64,000 nt of DNA from Atopobiaceae bacterium (GTDB lineage: Bacteria; Actinomycetota; Coriobacteriia; Coriobacteriales; Atopobiaceae): assembly GCA_902834555.1 (NCBI GenBank), contig CADFJN010000003.1:62001-126000 (forward strand). The letters run 5' to 3'. Below are positions 33,211-41,277 of the stretch, piece after piece (within the stretch, counting starts at the first letter, position 1; each line of letters starts with the position of its first letter). The notes below the pieces were generated by a model. It did no database searches. It was not told where the DNA came from and was given only the letters and a program-made list of their open reading frames with translations. The translations under genes were made by a program, and so were the position numbers.

Positions 33211-35220
33211 CTACTCGACCACGCGATACAGCCGGATGTCTCGGTCCTTGTAGACAAGCTGGAACCCTGGGGTGTTCTCGTCGATGGACTCGACGCCCGC
33301 CCAGTCCTCCGGGTTATAGGAGTCGCTCGACTGCTGGGTTCTTCCCGTAACGTCCATCTGCAGTACCCAGCGTATGCCCTGGCGCTCCGCCTCTGCCCTA
33401 ACGCTCTCGTTGGTCGCAATCTGGTTGAGGCTGGTGCGTATGAGCTGCGCCCCCTGGGTGTCTTGGGGACCCTGGGCGTTAGCTATGTTGTCATTGGTCC
33501 TGTAGAGCACGCGGATGTCGTTGGCGCCGTAGAGATACAGGCTCCCGTCGTAGGTGGAGTTGGCAACGGTGTCGTCTCCCACGATCTCCTTGATGTCTTG
33601 CAGGTCGCTGCGTATGGCACTGCTGTTGAGGGGGTTCCACCGACCATATGAGGCGTAGGTCTCGTACTGGAAGTGGCTGAGCACGCCAGCGTAGCCAAAG
33701 GGGATGAAAGCCTCTGCGGAAACGAGGGCGATGGCGAGAAGAGCCGGGATGGCGCGCACGACCGTGCGGCGCCTTGGGTGGCCAGACAAGTTCCCCAGGT
33801 GCCTTTGGGTCACCTGGCATATGCCCGAGACGCCTTCTGCGGCAAACATGACGGCGGGGATGACGAGAAATGCGGCGATGCGGTTGGAGTCCGTGTACCA
33901 GAATCCGGTGAGAAAGTACCTGATAAGCCCATCGGAGGATGCCGCGACAACGCACATGATTTGAACCATCACATACGAGGCCACCAGCCCAGGGCGGCGG
34001 TGTCGAACGATGTCGGTAATCACCCCAACGGTAGCCAGGGCAAAGAGGAGGGGCTGGGCATCGTGCAGCTCATAGAGGTAGCTGCTGGTGAGGAGCAGCG
34101 CCTGGTTGCGCAGGGCTTCCGGAAGGCTTGCGTAGGTGCCCCAATAGTTGGTGACTATCTCGTGGAGGAACGGAGCGTTGAAGAGGGCGATCCACACGGC
34201 GATGGTTGCGACAAGAATCCCTGTGCCCATGCCCCAGGCGCGGGCCCGGGACTTCCCCTGGCGCCTCTGCTTGCGAGCAGCGTGCACCGCAACAGAGGGC
34301 ACCGTGAGCACGCCAAGTGAGAAGACGGCGTTGGGGTGCAAGAGCGCGAGGGCAACAACAGTGACGAGAAGCGCGGCTACAAACGAGGCCGGGCTTCCCT
34401 TCTCGTCATTCATGTGGCCAAACACCAGCGCTATCCCCAGGGGCAGCAGCGCGAAGGCAAAGAGGTTGGGGTAGAGCGGCCCAAAGATGGTCAGGGTGTA
34501 CGGCATGGCAGGGAAGAGGCAGCACAGGATGGCGCCAGAGAGAATGGCTGGGCGATCGCCCTTAAAGACCTCGGAGATGCAGAGCGCCATCGAGACGGGA
34601 AAGACAACGGAGCCTGCCACGGCAATGGAAACGTTGATGGCCGTAGGCGCCGAGATGCCGGTTGCAAGCATGGCGAGCGCGCAGAGCTCGTGGAAGACGG
34701 CGGGGTAGAAGCCGGTGAGGGCGCCCGTCTCGCCAAAGGGGTTAATAGCTGCGTCCGCTGCCGTGAGATACGCGCTTGCGCGCATGGACGACATGCTCTG
34801 CGAGTCCGCAAAGGCTCGGATGATAGACAAGTGCGTGTCATTGTCCCACTGCTGGATGAAGCCGTTCATGCTGGTCCCGTGGTGGGAGGCAAATACAAAG
34901 AGGCAGGTCAGCGTACCAGCAGCTACGTAGAGCAGGGCAACCTGCGGGGTGAGGCCAGACCCAATGGCAGAAAGCTTTGGGCGGTGCCGGCTGAGAAGGA
35001 ACCCCACGAGCAAGGAGACTATGACCAGAGGGACAAACATCGTGACAGGGTTGGCGGGAATACCGACGAACGCATAGGCTATTCCGGCGACCCCCAGCCA
35101 GGCGGTCGAGATAAGGGGGGAGAGGGCAAGGGAGGCGCACGCAGAGACGCCCGCGCCAATAAGCATGAAGCATGCAGGCGCATACAGCATAAGAAGCATG
35201 ACGAGAATTGCGATAAGCAC
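33211..35220 (-). CDS. Large polytopic membrane protein (DUF6541-like)
   Basis: Protein of 669 residues with many hydrophobic segments over the first 500 residues and an extracytoplasmic C-terminal domain of about 150 residues (ETYASYGRWNPLNSSAIRSDLQ onward). QQWDNDTHLSIIRAFADS and PFGETGALTGFYPAVFHELCAL resemble DUF6541, a family related to GT-C glycosyltransferases common in actinobacteria. Probably builds or modifies a surface glycan using lipid-linked sugars. The start codon is GTG without a clear binding site; ATG 35196 is an alternative. Confidence 0.8.
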   Translation of the reverse strand: MLIAILVMLLMLYAPACFMLIGAGVSACASLALSPLISTAWLGVAGIAYAFVGIPANPVTMFVPLVIVSLLVGFLLSRHRPKLSAIGSGLTPQVALLYVAAGTLTCLFVFASHHGTSMNGFIQQWDNDTHLSIIRAFADSQSMSSMRASAYLTAADAAINPFGETGALTGFYPAVFHELCALAMLATGISAPTAINVSIAVAGSVVFPVSMALCISEVFKGDRPAILSGAILCCLFPAMPYTLTIFGPLYPNLFAFALLPLGIALVFGHMNDEKGSPASFVAALLVTVVALALLHPNAVFSLGVLTVPSVAVHAARKQRRQGKSRARAWGMGTGILVATIAVWIALFNAPFLHEIVTNYWGTYASLPEALRNQALLLTSSYLYELHDAQPLLFALATVGVITDIVRHRRPGLVASYVMVQIMCVVAASSDGLIRYFLTGFWYTDSNRIAAFLVIPAVMFAAEGVSGICQVTQRHLGNLSGHPRRRTVVRAIPALLAIALVSAEAFIPFGYAGVLSHFQYETYASYGRWNPLNSSAIRSDLQDIKEIVGDDTVANSTYDGSLYLYGANDIRVLYRTNDNIANAQGPQDTQGAQLIRTSLNQIATNESVRAEAERQGIRWVLQMDVTGRTQQSSDSYNPEDWAGVESIDENTPGFQLVYKDRDIRLYRVVE

Positions 35221-35403
35221 GAGAGTCCAATCTCACTCAGCGGTGACATGTTGCCGCAGATACGTACGCTACCACGGGCGTTGGCGTGGGAAAAGACGAG
35301 CCGTGGTTGGCGTTGTGCCCATTCAGTGCAGGCCTCGCCGCAAGGCATTCAAGATTTCAGCTAAGCTGTGGAAGTCTGTAGGAGAACAGTTGGAGGACTT
35401 CCG

Positions 35404-36504
35404 TTGGATGCATCTAACCACTCTCATCTCTACTTTGAGGATGTTCTCAACGTCCTCTCGTGCTTTGCCGTTGTCGCTCTTCACTGCTCCCTAACCGTGT
35501 TTGGGCAAGGTCGCGGCCACGAGTGGAACATCGCCCTGGTGCAGCAGGCAGTATGCATCTTTGCCGTCCCCGTTTTCATGATGCTGAGCGGGGCAAACCT
35601 CATGGGGTATCGCAGCCGCTACACCACGGGGGAGTTCTTCCGCAAGCGTGTTCTTAGGGTGGGCGTGGCGCTTCTTGTGGGAAGCGTTGCCTGCTATCTT
35701 GCATACGGCCTCTTCCCAGACTCCTTTTGGGGTGCGCGCGACGTTGTTAAGGACTTCTCTCTGCGGGAATTTGTCCATGGGTTTCTCGGCAACACCATCA
35801 ATAACACGTACTGGTTCTTCTATGCGATCATTGGGGTCTACTGCGTGACGCCGCTCCTCTCGCTTGTGGCAGATAGGCCACGCCTGCTGCGCGGGCTTCT
35901 GGTTGGCGGGTTCCTTCTGGCGTTTGTGGTGCCAACGCTTACCTGGGCACACCTTGTGAGGCCGGAGGACGTGAGCGCGGTGCAGGGATGGCCGCTTCTC
36001 ACGAGCACGGCGGTCTCCTACTTTCTCCTGGGCTATTATCTGCGCGAATATGTGCCGGACACAACGGCGGTCCGTGTGGGTGCGGTTGTCGCAATGGTTG
36101 CGTCTCCGGTGCTCATGTACGCAATTGGGCATGCCGTGAACGTTGCGTCCCCACAGTATGACTCGTTTCCCGTCAACGCATTCTTCCCGCTTGCTGCCAC
36201 GTATGCGGCGGGCCTGTTCTGCGTGGTCCGCATTCTGGAGCCGCGTCTTAGGGCGTTGGGCGGGCGCGTAAAAGGCGTGCTTGCAACGCTCTCCTCAGCG
36301 TCTTTGTACGTGTACCTGTTCCACATCCCCGTGATCAACTGGCTTGGGGTGAACGTCACGCCAGAGCTGAGCGCCCGCTTTGTGCGGCACCCGCTCTACG
36401 AGGCAGTTATCGTGTTTGTAATGGTTGGCGTTCCAAGCGTTGCGTATGCGGCGGCAAAGCGGGCCGCAAAGCGCCGCGCGAAAGATGCGGCAGCCGCGCG
36501 GTAG
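35404..36504 (+). CDS. Acyltransferase 3 family membrane protein
   Basis: The frame is open from GTG 35368, but GGAGG at 35392 places the start at TTG 35404 (366 residues, MDASNHSHLYFEDVLNVLS). About ten membrane segments. The first contains CFAVVALHCS, matching the catalytic His helix of OafA/WecH-type acyltransferases, and MMLSGANLMGYR follows. Such enzymes O-acetylate surface polysaccharides or peptidoglycan. Located beside other surface-glycan genes and followed by tyrS. Confidence 0.87.
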   Translation: MDASNHSHLYFEDVLNVLSCFAVVALHCSLTVFGQGRGHEWNIALVQQAVCIFAVPVFMMLSGANLMGYRSRYTTGEFFRKRVLRVGVALLVGSVACYLAYGLFPDSFWGARDVVKDFSLREFVHGFLGNTINNTYWFFYAIIGVYCVTPLLSLVADRPRLLRGLLVGGFLLAFVVPTLTWAHLVRPEDVSAVQGWPLLTSTAVSYFLLGYYLREYVPDTTAVRVGAVVAMVASPVLMYAIGHAVNVASPQYDSFPVNAFFPLAATYAAGLFCVVRILEPRLRALGGRVKGVLATLSSASLYVYLFHIPVINWLGVNVTPELSARFVRHPLYEAVIVFVMVGVPSVAYAAAKRAAKRRAKDAAAAR

Positions 36505-36625
36505 GGCGCTTGGCACGTGCCCCGTGCGGCGGGCGCGTGGCGCCAACCTGCGCTATCCTTGTGCGTGCGCGGTCGCACCAGGCGCGGTCCGCGAAGACAT
36601 TCGAACTCACACGGAGGACAGAGCT

Positions 36626-37843
36626 TTGCTGCCAGTCGAAGAACAGCTGAAGGTCATCACGTCGGGCACCATGCAGATCGTGCCCATGGACGAGCTTCGC
36701 AAGAAGCTTGAGCGCGGGGTGCCGCTCAACGTCAAGCTGGGCGTGGATCCCACCAGCCCCGACCTTCACCTCGGCCACGCCGTCCCCCTGCGCAAGATGC
36801 GCCAGTTCCAGGACCTGGGCCACAAGGTCACGCTCATCATCGGCAACGGCACCGCCCTTATCGGTGACCCGTCCGGCCGCGACTCCACCCGCCCGCCCCT
36901 CACCGAGGAGCAGGTCGAGGCTAACGCCAAGACCTATGTGTCGCAGGCCATGAAGGTGCTGGACCCCGAGAAGACCACCATCGTCCACAACGGCGACTGG
37001 CTGAAGCCCCTCGACCTCTCAAAGATGCTCAAGCTCATGAGCCAGTTCAACGTGGCGCGCATCCTCGAGCGCGAGGACTTCCACAACCGCTACACCAACG
37101 GCCAGTCCATTGCCCTGCACGAGTTCATCTACCCCGTGCTTCAGGCCTACGACTCCGTCGTGGTGAAGGCGGACGTCGAGATGGGCGGCAACGACCAGAT
37201 CTTCAACCTCCTTGCCGGCCGCGACCTCATGCGCGCCATGGGCATGGAGCCGCAGGTGGCGCTCACCGTGCCGCTGCTCGTGGGCACCGATGGCGTGAAG
37301 AAGATGTCCAAGTCCTACAAGAACTACGTTGGCCTTACGGACCCGGCGGACGACATGTACGGCAAGATCATGTCCATCACCGACGAGCTGGTGCCGCTCT
37401 ACTTCCGCCTGTGCTCAACGCTTCCCGTGGACCAGATCGACGCCATCGACGCCCAGTTCAAGGATGGCACGGCAGACCCGTATGCCCTCAAGCGCGAGCT
37501 CGCCCGCAACATCTGTGACCTCTACCACGGCGCGGGCGCGGGCGACGCCGCCCAGGCGGCCTTCGACGCCACGTTCAAGAAGGGCGAGGTGCCCGAGGAC
37601 ATTGCGGAGTTCCCGCTCTCCACGGTTCAGGTGAACGACGAGGGCAAGGTCTACCTGGCCAAGCTCCTGGTGGACGTGAAGATTGCCAGTGGCACGGGCG
37701 AGGCGCGCCGTCTCATCGACGGCGGTGGCGTCAAGATCGACGGCAAGGCCGTGGCGCCCAAGTGCTACAACGTTGACCCCGCGCTCTTCTCCGCAGGCAC
37801 TGTGCTGCAGAGCGGCAAGAAGCGCTGGGCAAAGCTGGTGTAG
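36626..37843 (+). CDS. tyrS: Tyrosine--tRNA ligase
   Basis: Class I aminoacyl-tRNA synthetase of 405 residues. Start is TTG 36626, placed by GGAGG 10 bp upstream; the longer frame runs into the previous gene. HIGH motif HLGH (48-51) in DPTSPDLHLGHAV and KMSKS near 226-230. The C-terminal S4 RNA-binding domain contains GEARRLIDGGGVKIDGKAV. HLGH with KMSKS marks the TyrZ-like branch. The 121-bp leader is too short for a T-box and contains no T-box core sequence. Confidence 0.95.
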   Translation: MLPVEEQLKVITSGTMQIVPMDELRKKLERGVPLNVKLGVDPTSPDLHLGHAVPLRKMRQFQDLGHKVTLIIGNGTALIGDPSGRDSTRPPLTEEQVEANAKTYVSQAMKVLDPEKTTIVHNGDWLKPLDLSKMLKLMSQFNVARILEREDFHNRYTNGQSIALHEFIYPVLQAYDSVVVKADVEMGGNDQIFNLLAGRDLMRAMGMEPQVALTVPLLVGTDGVKKMSKSYKNYVGLTDPADDMYGKIMSITDELVPLYFRLCSTLPVDQIDAIDAQFKDGTADPYALKRELARNICDLYHGAGAGDAAQAAFDATFKKGEVPEDIAEFPLSTVQVNDEGKVYLAKLLVDVKIASGTGEARRLIDGGGVKIDGKAVAPKCYNVDPALFSAGTVLQSGKKRWAKLV

Positions 37844-37878
37844 CCAGCGGCTGCCCATTCGTTTGGCGGCAAGGGCTT

Positions 37879-37945
37879 GGGGCCGGCACTCGCTCTGTGA
37901 GACAAAGGGACAGTCCCTTTGTCTCACAGAGCGAGTGCCGGCCCC
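37879..37945. repeat. 67-bp near-perfect palindrome between tyrS and the Gtr-like cassette
   Basis: Two 33-bp arms, perfectly complementary by eye, around one central A. The outer part reads GGGGCCGGCACTCGCTC and its complement; the inner 29 bp is the same TGAGACAAAGGGAC palindrome found at 26556-26584. It lies between convergent genes and is likely a very strong bidirectional terminator, or a mobile palindrome that inserted there. Confidence 0.88.
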
Positions 37946-37984
37946 AGAGTTGTTCTGAGCCGCGGCATATTCTTGGCGTGACAG

Positions 37985-39640
37985 CTACTTTTCTGTCCTT
38001 AAGCGAGGGGTTGCCTGCCTTCGTGGATGCTCAGCGTGCCATACGGAAAGCCGCTGTGCCACCTGCTGGTATCCATACATTCCAAGCAGCACAAAGAAGC
38101 CGGAATACAGGTAGAGATAGCGCGCCCTCGCCTCAAACGCGAGGAGGAAGAGAAGTATTGCTCCCACACAATAGGCAATCACGAGCCAACCCGGCTGGAC
38201 AGAGCCGCATTCCTTCTCGCCTGGGTCACGGTGCCTTCTCTGCCGCAGGAGCCCCAAGGGTATCCCTACAAGGCAGACAAGCCAGAGGGTCTGCTCGATG
38301 GTGCAGAAGAGCCGGTACGGAACTTCCTCCGAGGGGCTTTCGGGCGGATAGATGTAGCTGCGGAAGAAGTTGGAGCTGTCGTCCGAGGCAACGCCAGCGG
38401 TCTCATGAATGAAGTCTCCCTCGCCGAGCCACGCAAAGGTTCCGTCATTGAAGCATACGAGCGTCTTCTTGACGAGGTGCCTCGCCAGGCCAAGAGGACC
38501 GTACGTCTCCAGGCGCTCTTTGGTGACGGCCTTGTTTACCTCCTCGCGAGCTTCAACCGTGGCCTGGGTCATCGACAAAATGCTGTCGTCGTAAGAGAAT
38601 GCCCCATCTGTTTCGTCGTTGAGCCCCATCATCAGGTAGTGGCTAATTGTGAACCGGGGGCTGTCATCCCAGGTAATGTTGAGCTTCTTGGTCGCCGCGT
38701 GAACCCCCGCGAGTGAGACGACAAAAGCGAGGAGCACAATTGCGACGTTGGATAGTGTCTTTCGGATGACGGGCGACCTCCAAGACTCCAACACCCAGAC
38801 CAGACAGGCCGCGATAAGCACAAAGATGCAGGTTGGCTTGATGCTGTACGCAGCCGCGCTGAGCAGTCCTAGGGCGATAAGCGCAGGAAGGCTGTCACCG
38901 TGGCACACGAGGAGATAGAGCATCAACGTACAGAAGAAGAGGCCATACGTGTCTGAGTAAGGAATCATGTACCACGGGGAAAGCCCCACCAGGACAAAGA
39001 AGATGATGTCGGCAAGCCGCGCGAACCTGCCTTGGCTAAGCAGCTTGGCGGAAACCCTAGTGAACAGGTAGAAGGATAGTGACACCAAGAGCATGGAGAT
39101 GATGGCAAAAAACACGCCTTCGGCCATCTGTGGTACTACGGCTGCGCGAATGCGGTCTTGTGCTCGGAGGAGAATCAGCAATAGGAGGTTGTTGGGGAAG
39201 CGTGAGAAGTATGAGTAGTACCAGCCGTCTGCAACGAGCGTTTGTGAAAGCGGGGCCGGGAGGATGGAAGCCTCGCGTACGGTTCCCGCGTCCCATCCGG
39301 TGAGAAAGCCGACGTTGTAGAAGGATACGAGCTGGTAGCAAAACAGGGCTGCAGTCGCTATGATGGCAGCCCCTCTGCCGCTGCTCGCGTGTGCGGGTTC
39401 CTTGACAGTGACAGTGGCTCTTCTCTGCAAGACAAACTTTTGGAAGAGAATTACGCCCACAACGGCTATCGCGAGAAGGGCGAGGTTTGGGAGGAGCGGA
39501 ACGTTGGACGCGCGCAGGCTGTAGTCGATATTGCGGTCAACGAAGACCACAATCGCGCACATCAGAACGTAGACAATAAGCACGGCATTCATCAGGCCGC
39601 GTGCAAGCCGCCGGCTCCAGTTGTCTGGCGCATTACTCAT
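37985..39640 (-). CDS. Polytopic membrane glycosyltransferase-like protein (GT-C type, Gtr cassette third gene)
   Basis: About 551 residues with ten or more membrane segments. It resembles GT-C enzymes that move a sugar from undecaprenyl phosphate onto a cell-surface polymer. Features: an early extracytoplasmic loop (TGWDAGTVREASIL) with Asp near the first loop, YSDTYGLFFCTLMLYLLV, and a long C-terminal extracytoplasmic part. It is the third gene after a GtrB-like transferase and a GtrA flippase, the standard gtrA-gtrB-gtrX set reordered. Start at ATG 39640, 13 bp after the GtrA stop; GTG 39649 is the alternative. Confidence 0.8.
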   Translation of the reverse strand: MSNAPDNWSRRLARGLMNAVLIVYVLMCAIVVFVDRNIDYSLRASNVPLLPNLALLAIAVVGVILFQKFVLQRRATVTVKEPAHASSGRGAAIIATAALFCYQLVSFYNVGFLTGWDAGTVREASILPAPLSQTLVADGWYYSYFSRFPNNLLLLILLRAQDRIRAAVVPQMAEGVFFAIISMLLVSLSFYLFTRVSAKLLSQGRFARLADIIFFVLVGLSPWYMIPYSDTYGLFFCTLMLYLLVCHGDSLPALIALGLLSAAAYSIKPTCIFVLIAACLVWVLESWRSPVIRKTLSNVAIVLLAFVVSLAGVHAATKKLNITWDDSPRFTISHYLMMGLNDETDGAFSYDDSILSMTQATVEAREEVNKAVTKERLETYGPLGLARHLVKKTLVCFNDGTFAWLGEGDFIHETAGVASDDSSNFFRSYIYPPESPSEEVPYRLFCTIEQTLWLVCLVGIPLGLLRQRRHRDPGEKECGSVQPGWLVIAYCVGAILLFLLAFEARARYLYLYSGFFVLLGMYGYQQVAQRLSVWHAEHPRRQATPRLRTEK

Positions 39641-39652
39641 TTCAACCACGTC

Positions 39653-40057
39653 CTAGCTGCGGTCCGCGTCAAGCCAGTGCTTGCGGGAGAAGAAGTTCCA
39701 CAGCATCACGATGCCCGTTGCCACGACCTTCACCAGTACGTACCAGCGCTCGCCCAGTACGGTGGTGCCGCCCCACATGATGAGTTGGTTGAGGCCCAAA
39801 CCTATGAGGGAGAGCACCACAAAGATGATGAACTCGCGCCTCTTTGAGAGGCCCTCTCTGTGCTTGAAGACAAAGCGCATCGAGGCCAGGTAGTTGAAGA
39901 CCGTGGAGGTGCAAAACGATATGCCCGAGGATATGACGGGGTCGACGCCAAACACCTCGGTGAGGAAGATCATGATCCCAAAGTCGATGCCCGTGGCGAT
40001 TACGCCAACGACGCCAAACTTCAGGAACTGTGTGACAAACTTCTTGAGTCCTTCCAT
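39653..40057 (-). CDS. GtrA family membrane protein (flippase-like)
   Basis: Protein of 134 residues with four membrane segments. GtrA motifs include KFGVVGVIATGIDFGIMIFL, SSGISFCTSTVFNYLASMRFVF and ATGIVMLWNFFSRKHWLD. GtrA proteins are thought to flip undecaprenyl-phosphate-linked sugars. Nine bases after the GtrB-like gene and 12 before the GT-C gene, so one operon. Confidence 0.92.
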   Translation of the reverse strand: MEGLKKFVTQFLKFGVVGVIATGIDFGIMIFLTEVFGVDPVISSGISFCTSTVFNYLASMRFVFKHREGLSKRREFIIFVVLSLIGLGLNQLIMWGGTTVLGERWYVLVKVVATGIVMLWNFFSRKHWLDADRS

Positions 40058-40066
40058 GAGTCGCGC

Positions 40067-41064
40067 CTAGTCCAGTTCGATGTCCACGATGTAGCGCGGA
40101 CGCTGCTTGGTCTCGAGGTACGCCTTGCCCACGTACTCGCCGGTCACGCCGAGCGAGGTGATGACAAGGCCGCCCACCAGCCAGATGGAAACCATGAGGC
40201 TGCCCCAGCCGGCAACGGCGTTGCCCGTTGCGCAGCTCACAATCGTGTAGATCAGCATGATAAGGGCAACAAAGAGGGCAATGATGCCGACGGCGGTCAT
40301 TACGTGCATGGGCTCAATGGAGAAGGACGTGATTCCCTCGGCTGCGAGGGCGAGCATCTTCGAAAGTGGGTACTTCGACTCGCCTGCCATGCGCTCCTTT
40401 CGGCTGTAGTAGACCTTGTCGGTCTTGAAGCCAAGGGAAGGAACCATTCCGCGTAGGAAGAGGTTTGCCTCGCGGTATTGCGCAAGCGCCTTGAGGGCGC
40501 GCGAGCTCATGAGACGGAAGTCCGCACTGTTGTAGACGACCTCCGTCCCCAGCTTGTTCATGAGGCGGTAGTAGGTCTGGGCGGTGTTGCGCTTGAAACC
40601 GGTGTCGGTGTCGCGGTTGTTGCGAACGCCATAGACTATCTCGGCGCCAGCGACGTACTTGTCGATCATCTCCTCTATTACGTCAACATCGTCTTGGAGA
40701 TCCGCGTCAATGGAGACCGAAATGTCGCAGCTGCGATCGAGCGCGTCCATGAGACCCGCGTAGAGGGCGCGCTGGTGTCCCTCGTTGTGGGCGAGCTTTA
40801 TGCCGGTGAAGACGTTCTTGTTCTCGTGGAGCGAACAGATGATGTCCCACGTTGAGTCCTTGGAGCCATCGTCCACAAAGATGATGCGGCTCTCGGGCGA
40901 GATCTTCCCCTTGCTCACCAGGTCTTCGACGGTGCTTGCAAGGATGCTGCTTGACTGAGGAAGGACTTCCTCCTCGTTGTAGCAGGGGACAACTATGCAG
41001 AGCAGAGGGACGTTATCTCGTGCGCTCGGGGGGGGGGGATAATGTTTAGGTGTCTCTCGTTCAA
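40067..41064 (-). CDS. GtrB/DPM1-like glycosyltransferase, interrupted by a run of 11 C (frameshifted, possibly phase-variable)
   Basis: GT2 transferase that puts a sugar on undecaprenyl phosphate: catalytic region FVDDGSKDSTW, DADLQDD, then two C-terminal membrane segments. The frame from the stop at 40067 reads on to the expected N-terminus PLLCIVVPCYNEEEVLP, but has no proper start codon there; the first one inside is GTG 40918, which would delete the nucleotide-binding strand. A TTG at 41064 with GGGAGA at ideal spacing lies just upstream of a run of 11 C (41028-41038, G on the plus strand). With 12 or 9 C, that TTG joins the frame to give about 332 residues. So it is off here, by slippage or sequencing error. 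Confidence 0.85.
41028..41038. repeat. Homopolymer G11 (C11 on coding strand)
   Basis: Eleven consecutive G on the plus strand, inside the first 13 codons of the GtrB-like gene. Length changes of one base switch the start codon in or out of frame. This is the longest homopolymer noticed in the window. Confidence 0.95.
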
Positions 41065-41110
41065 AGTAGTTCTCCCAACGTTATGGTTATACCTAACGAT
41101 GACACTTGCC

Positions 41111-41116
41111 ATTATA
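41111..41116 (-). promoter_or_regulatory. -10 element of the Gtr-like operon
   Basis: TATAAT on the minus strand about 47 bp upstream of the TTG start of the glycosyltransferase. No consensus -35. The 41065-41277 gap between the divergent U32 gene and this operon holds no other gene. Confidence 0.4.
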
Positions 41117-41277
41117 GGTTCGAGGCATTGCCGCCTTTCGATTAGTGCCTGGCTCAGAGAATATCTGAATATCTGTGGTTGCCCTCATATGGATTGGCAA
41201 GCGTTTCTATGATTGCAATGCTGAATTTTCGGCCGGGGATGTTCCCCGCGTTGCATTTGAGGGACAGGGAGAAGAGT

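Noticed and set aside
36505..36625. T-box leader of tyrS
   Set aside because: The gap is short and lacks the T-box core; no specifier stem was visible.
37897..38412. Open frames starting MRQRDSPFVS at both palindrome copies
   Set aside because: The peptide is just a translation of the palindrome; frames run antisense to real genes.
40067..40918. GtrB-like gene annotated from the internal GTG as a complete gene
   Set aside because: That start would remove the conserved CIVVPCYNEEE strand; upstream coding sequence is clearly conserved and joined through the C tract.
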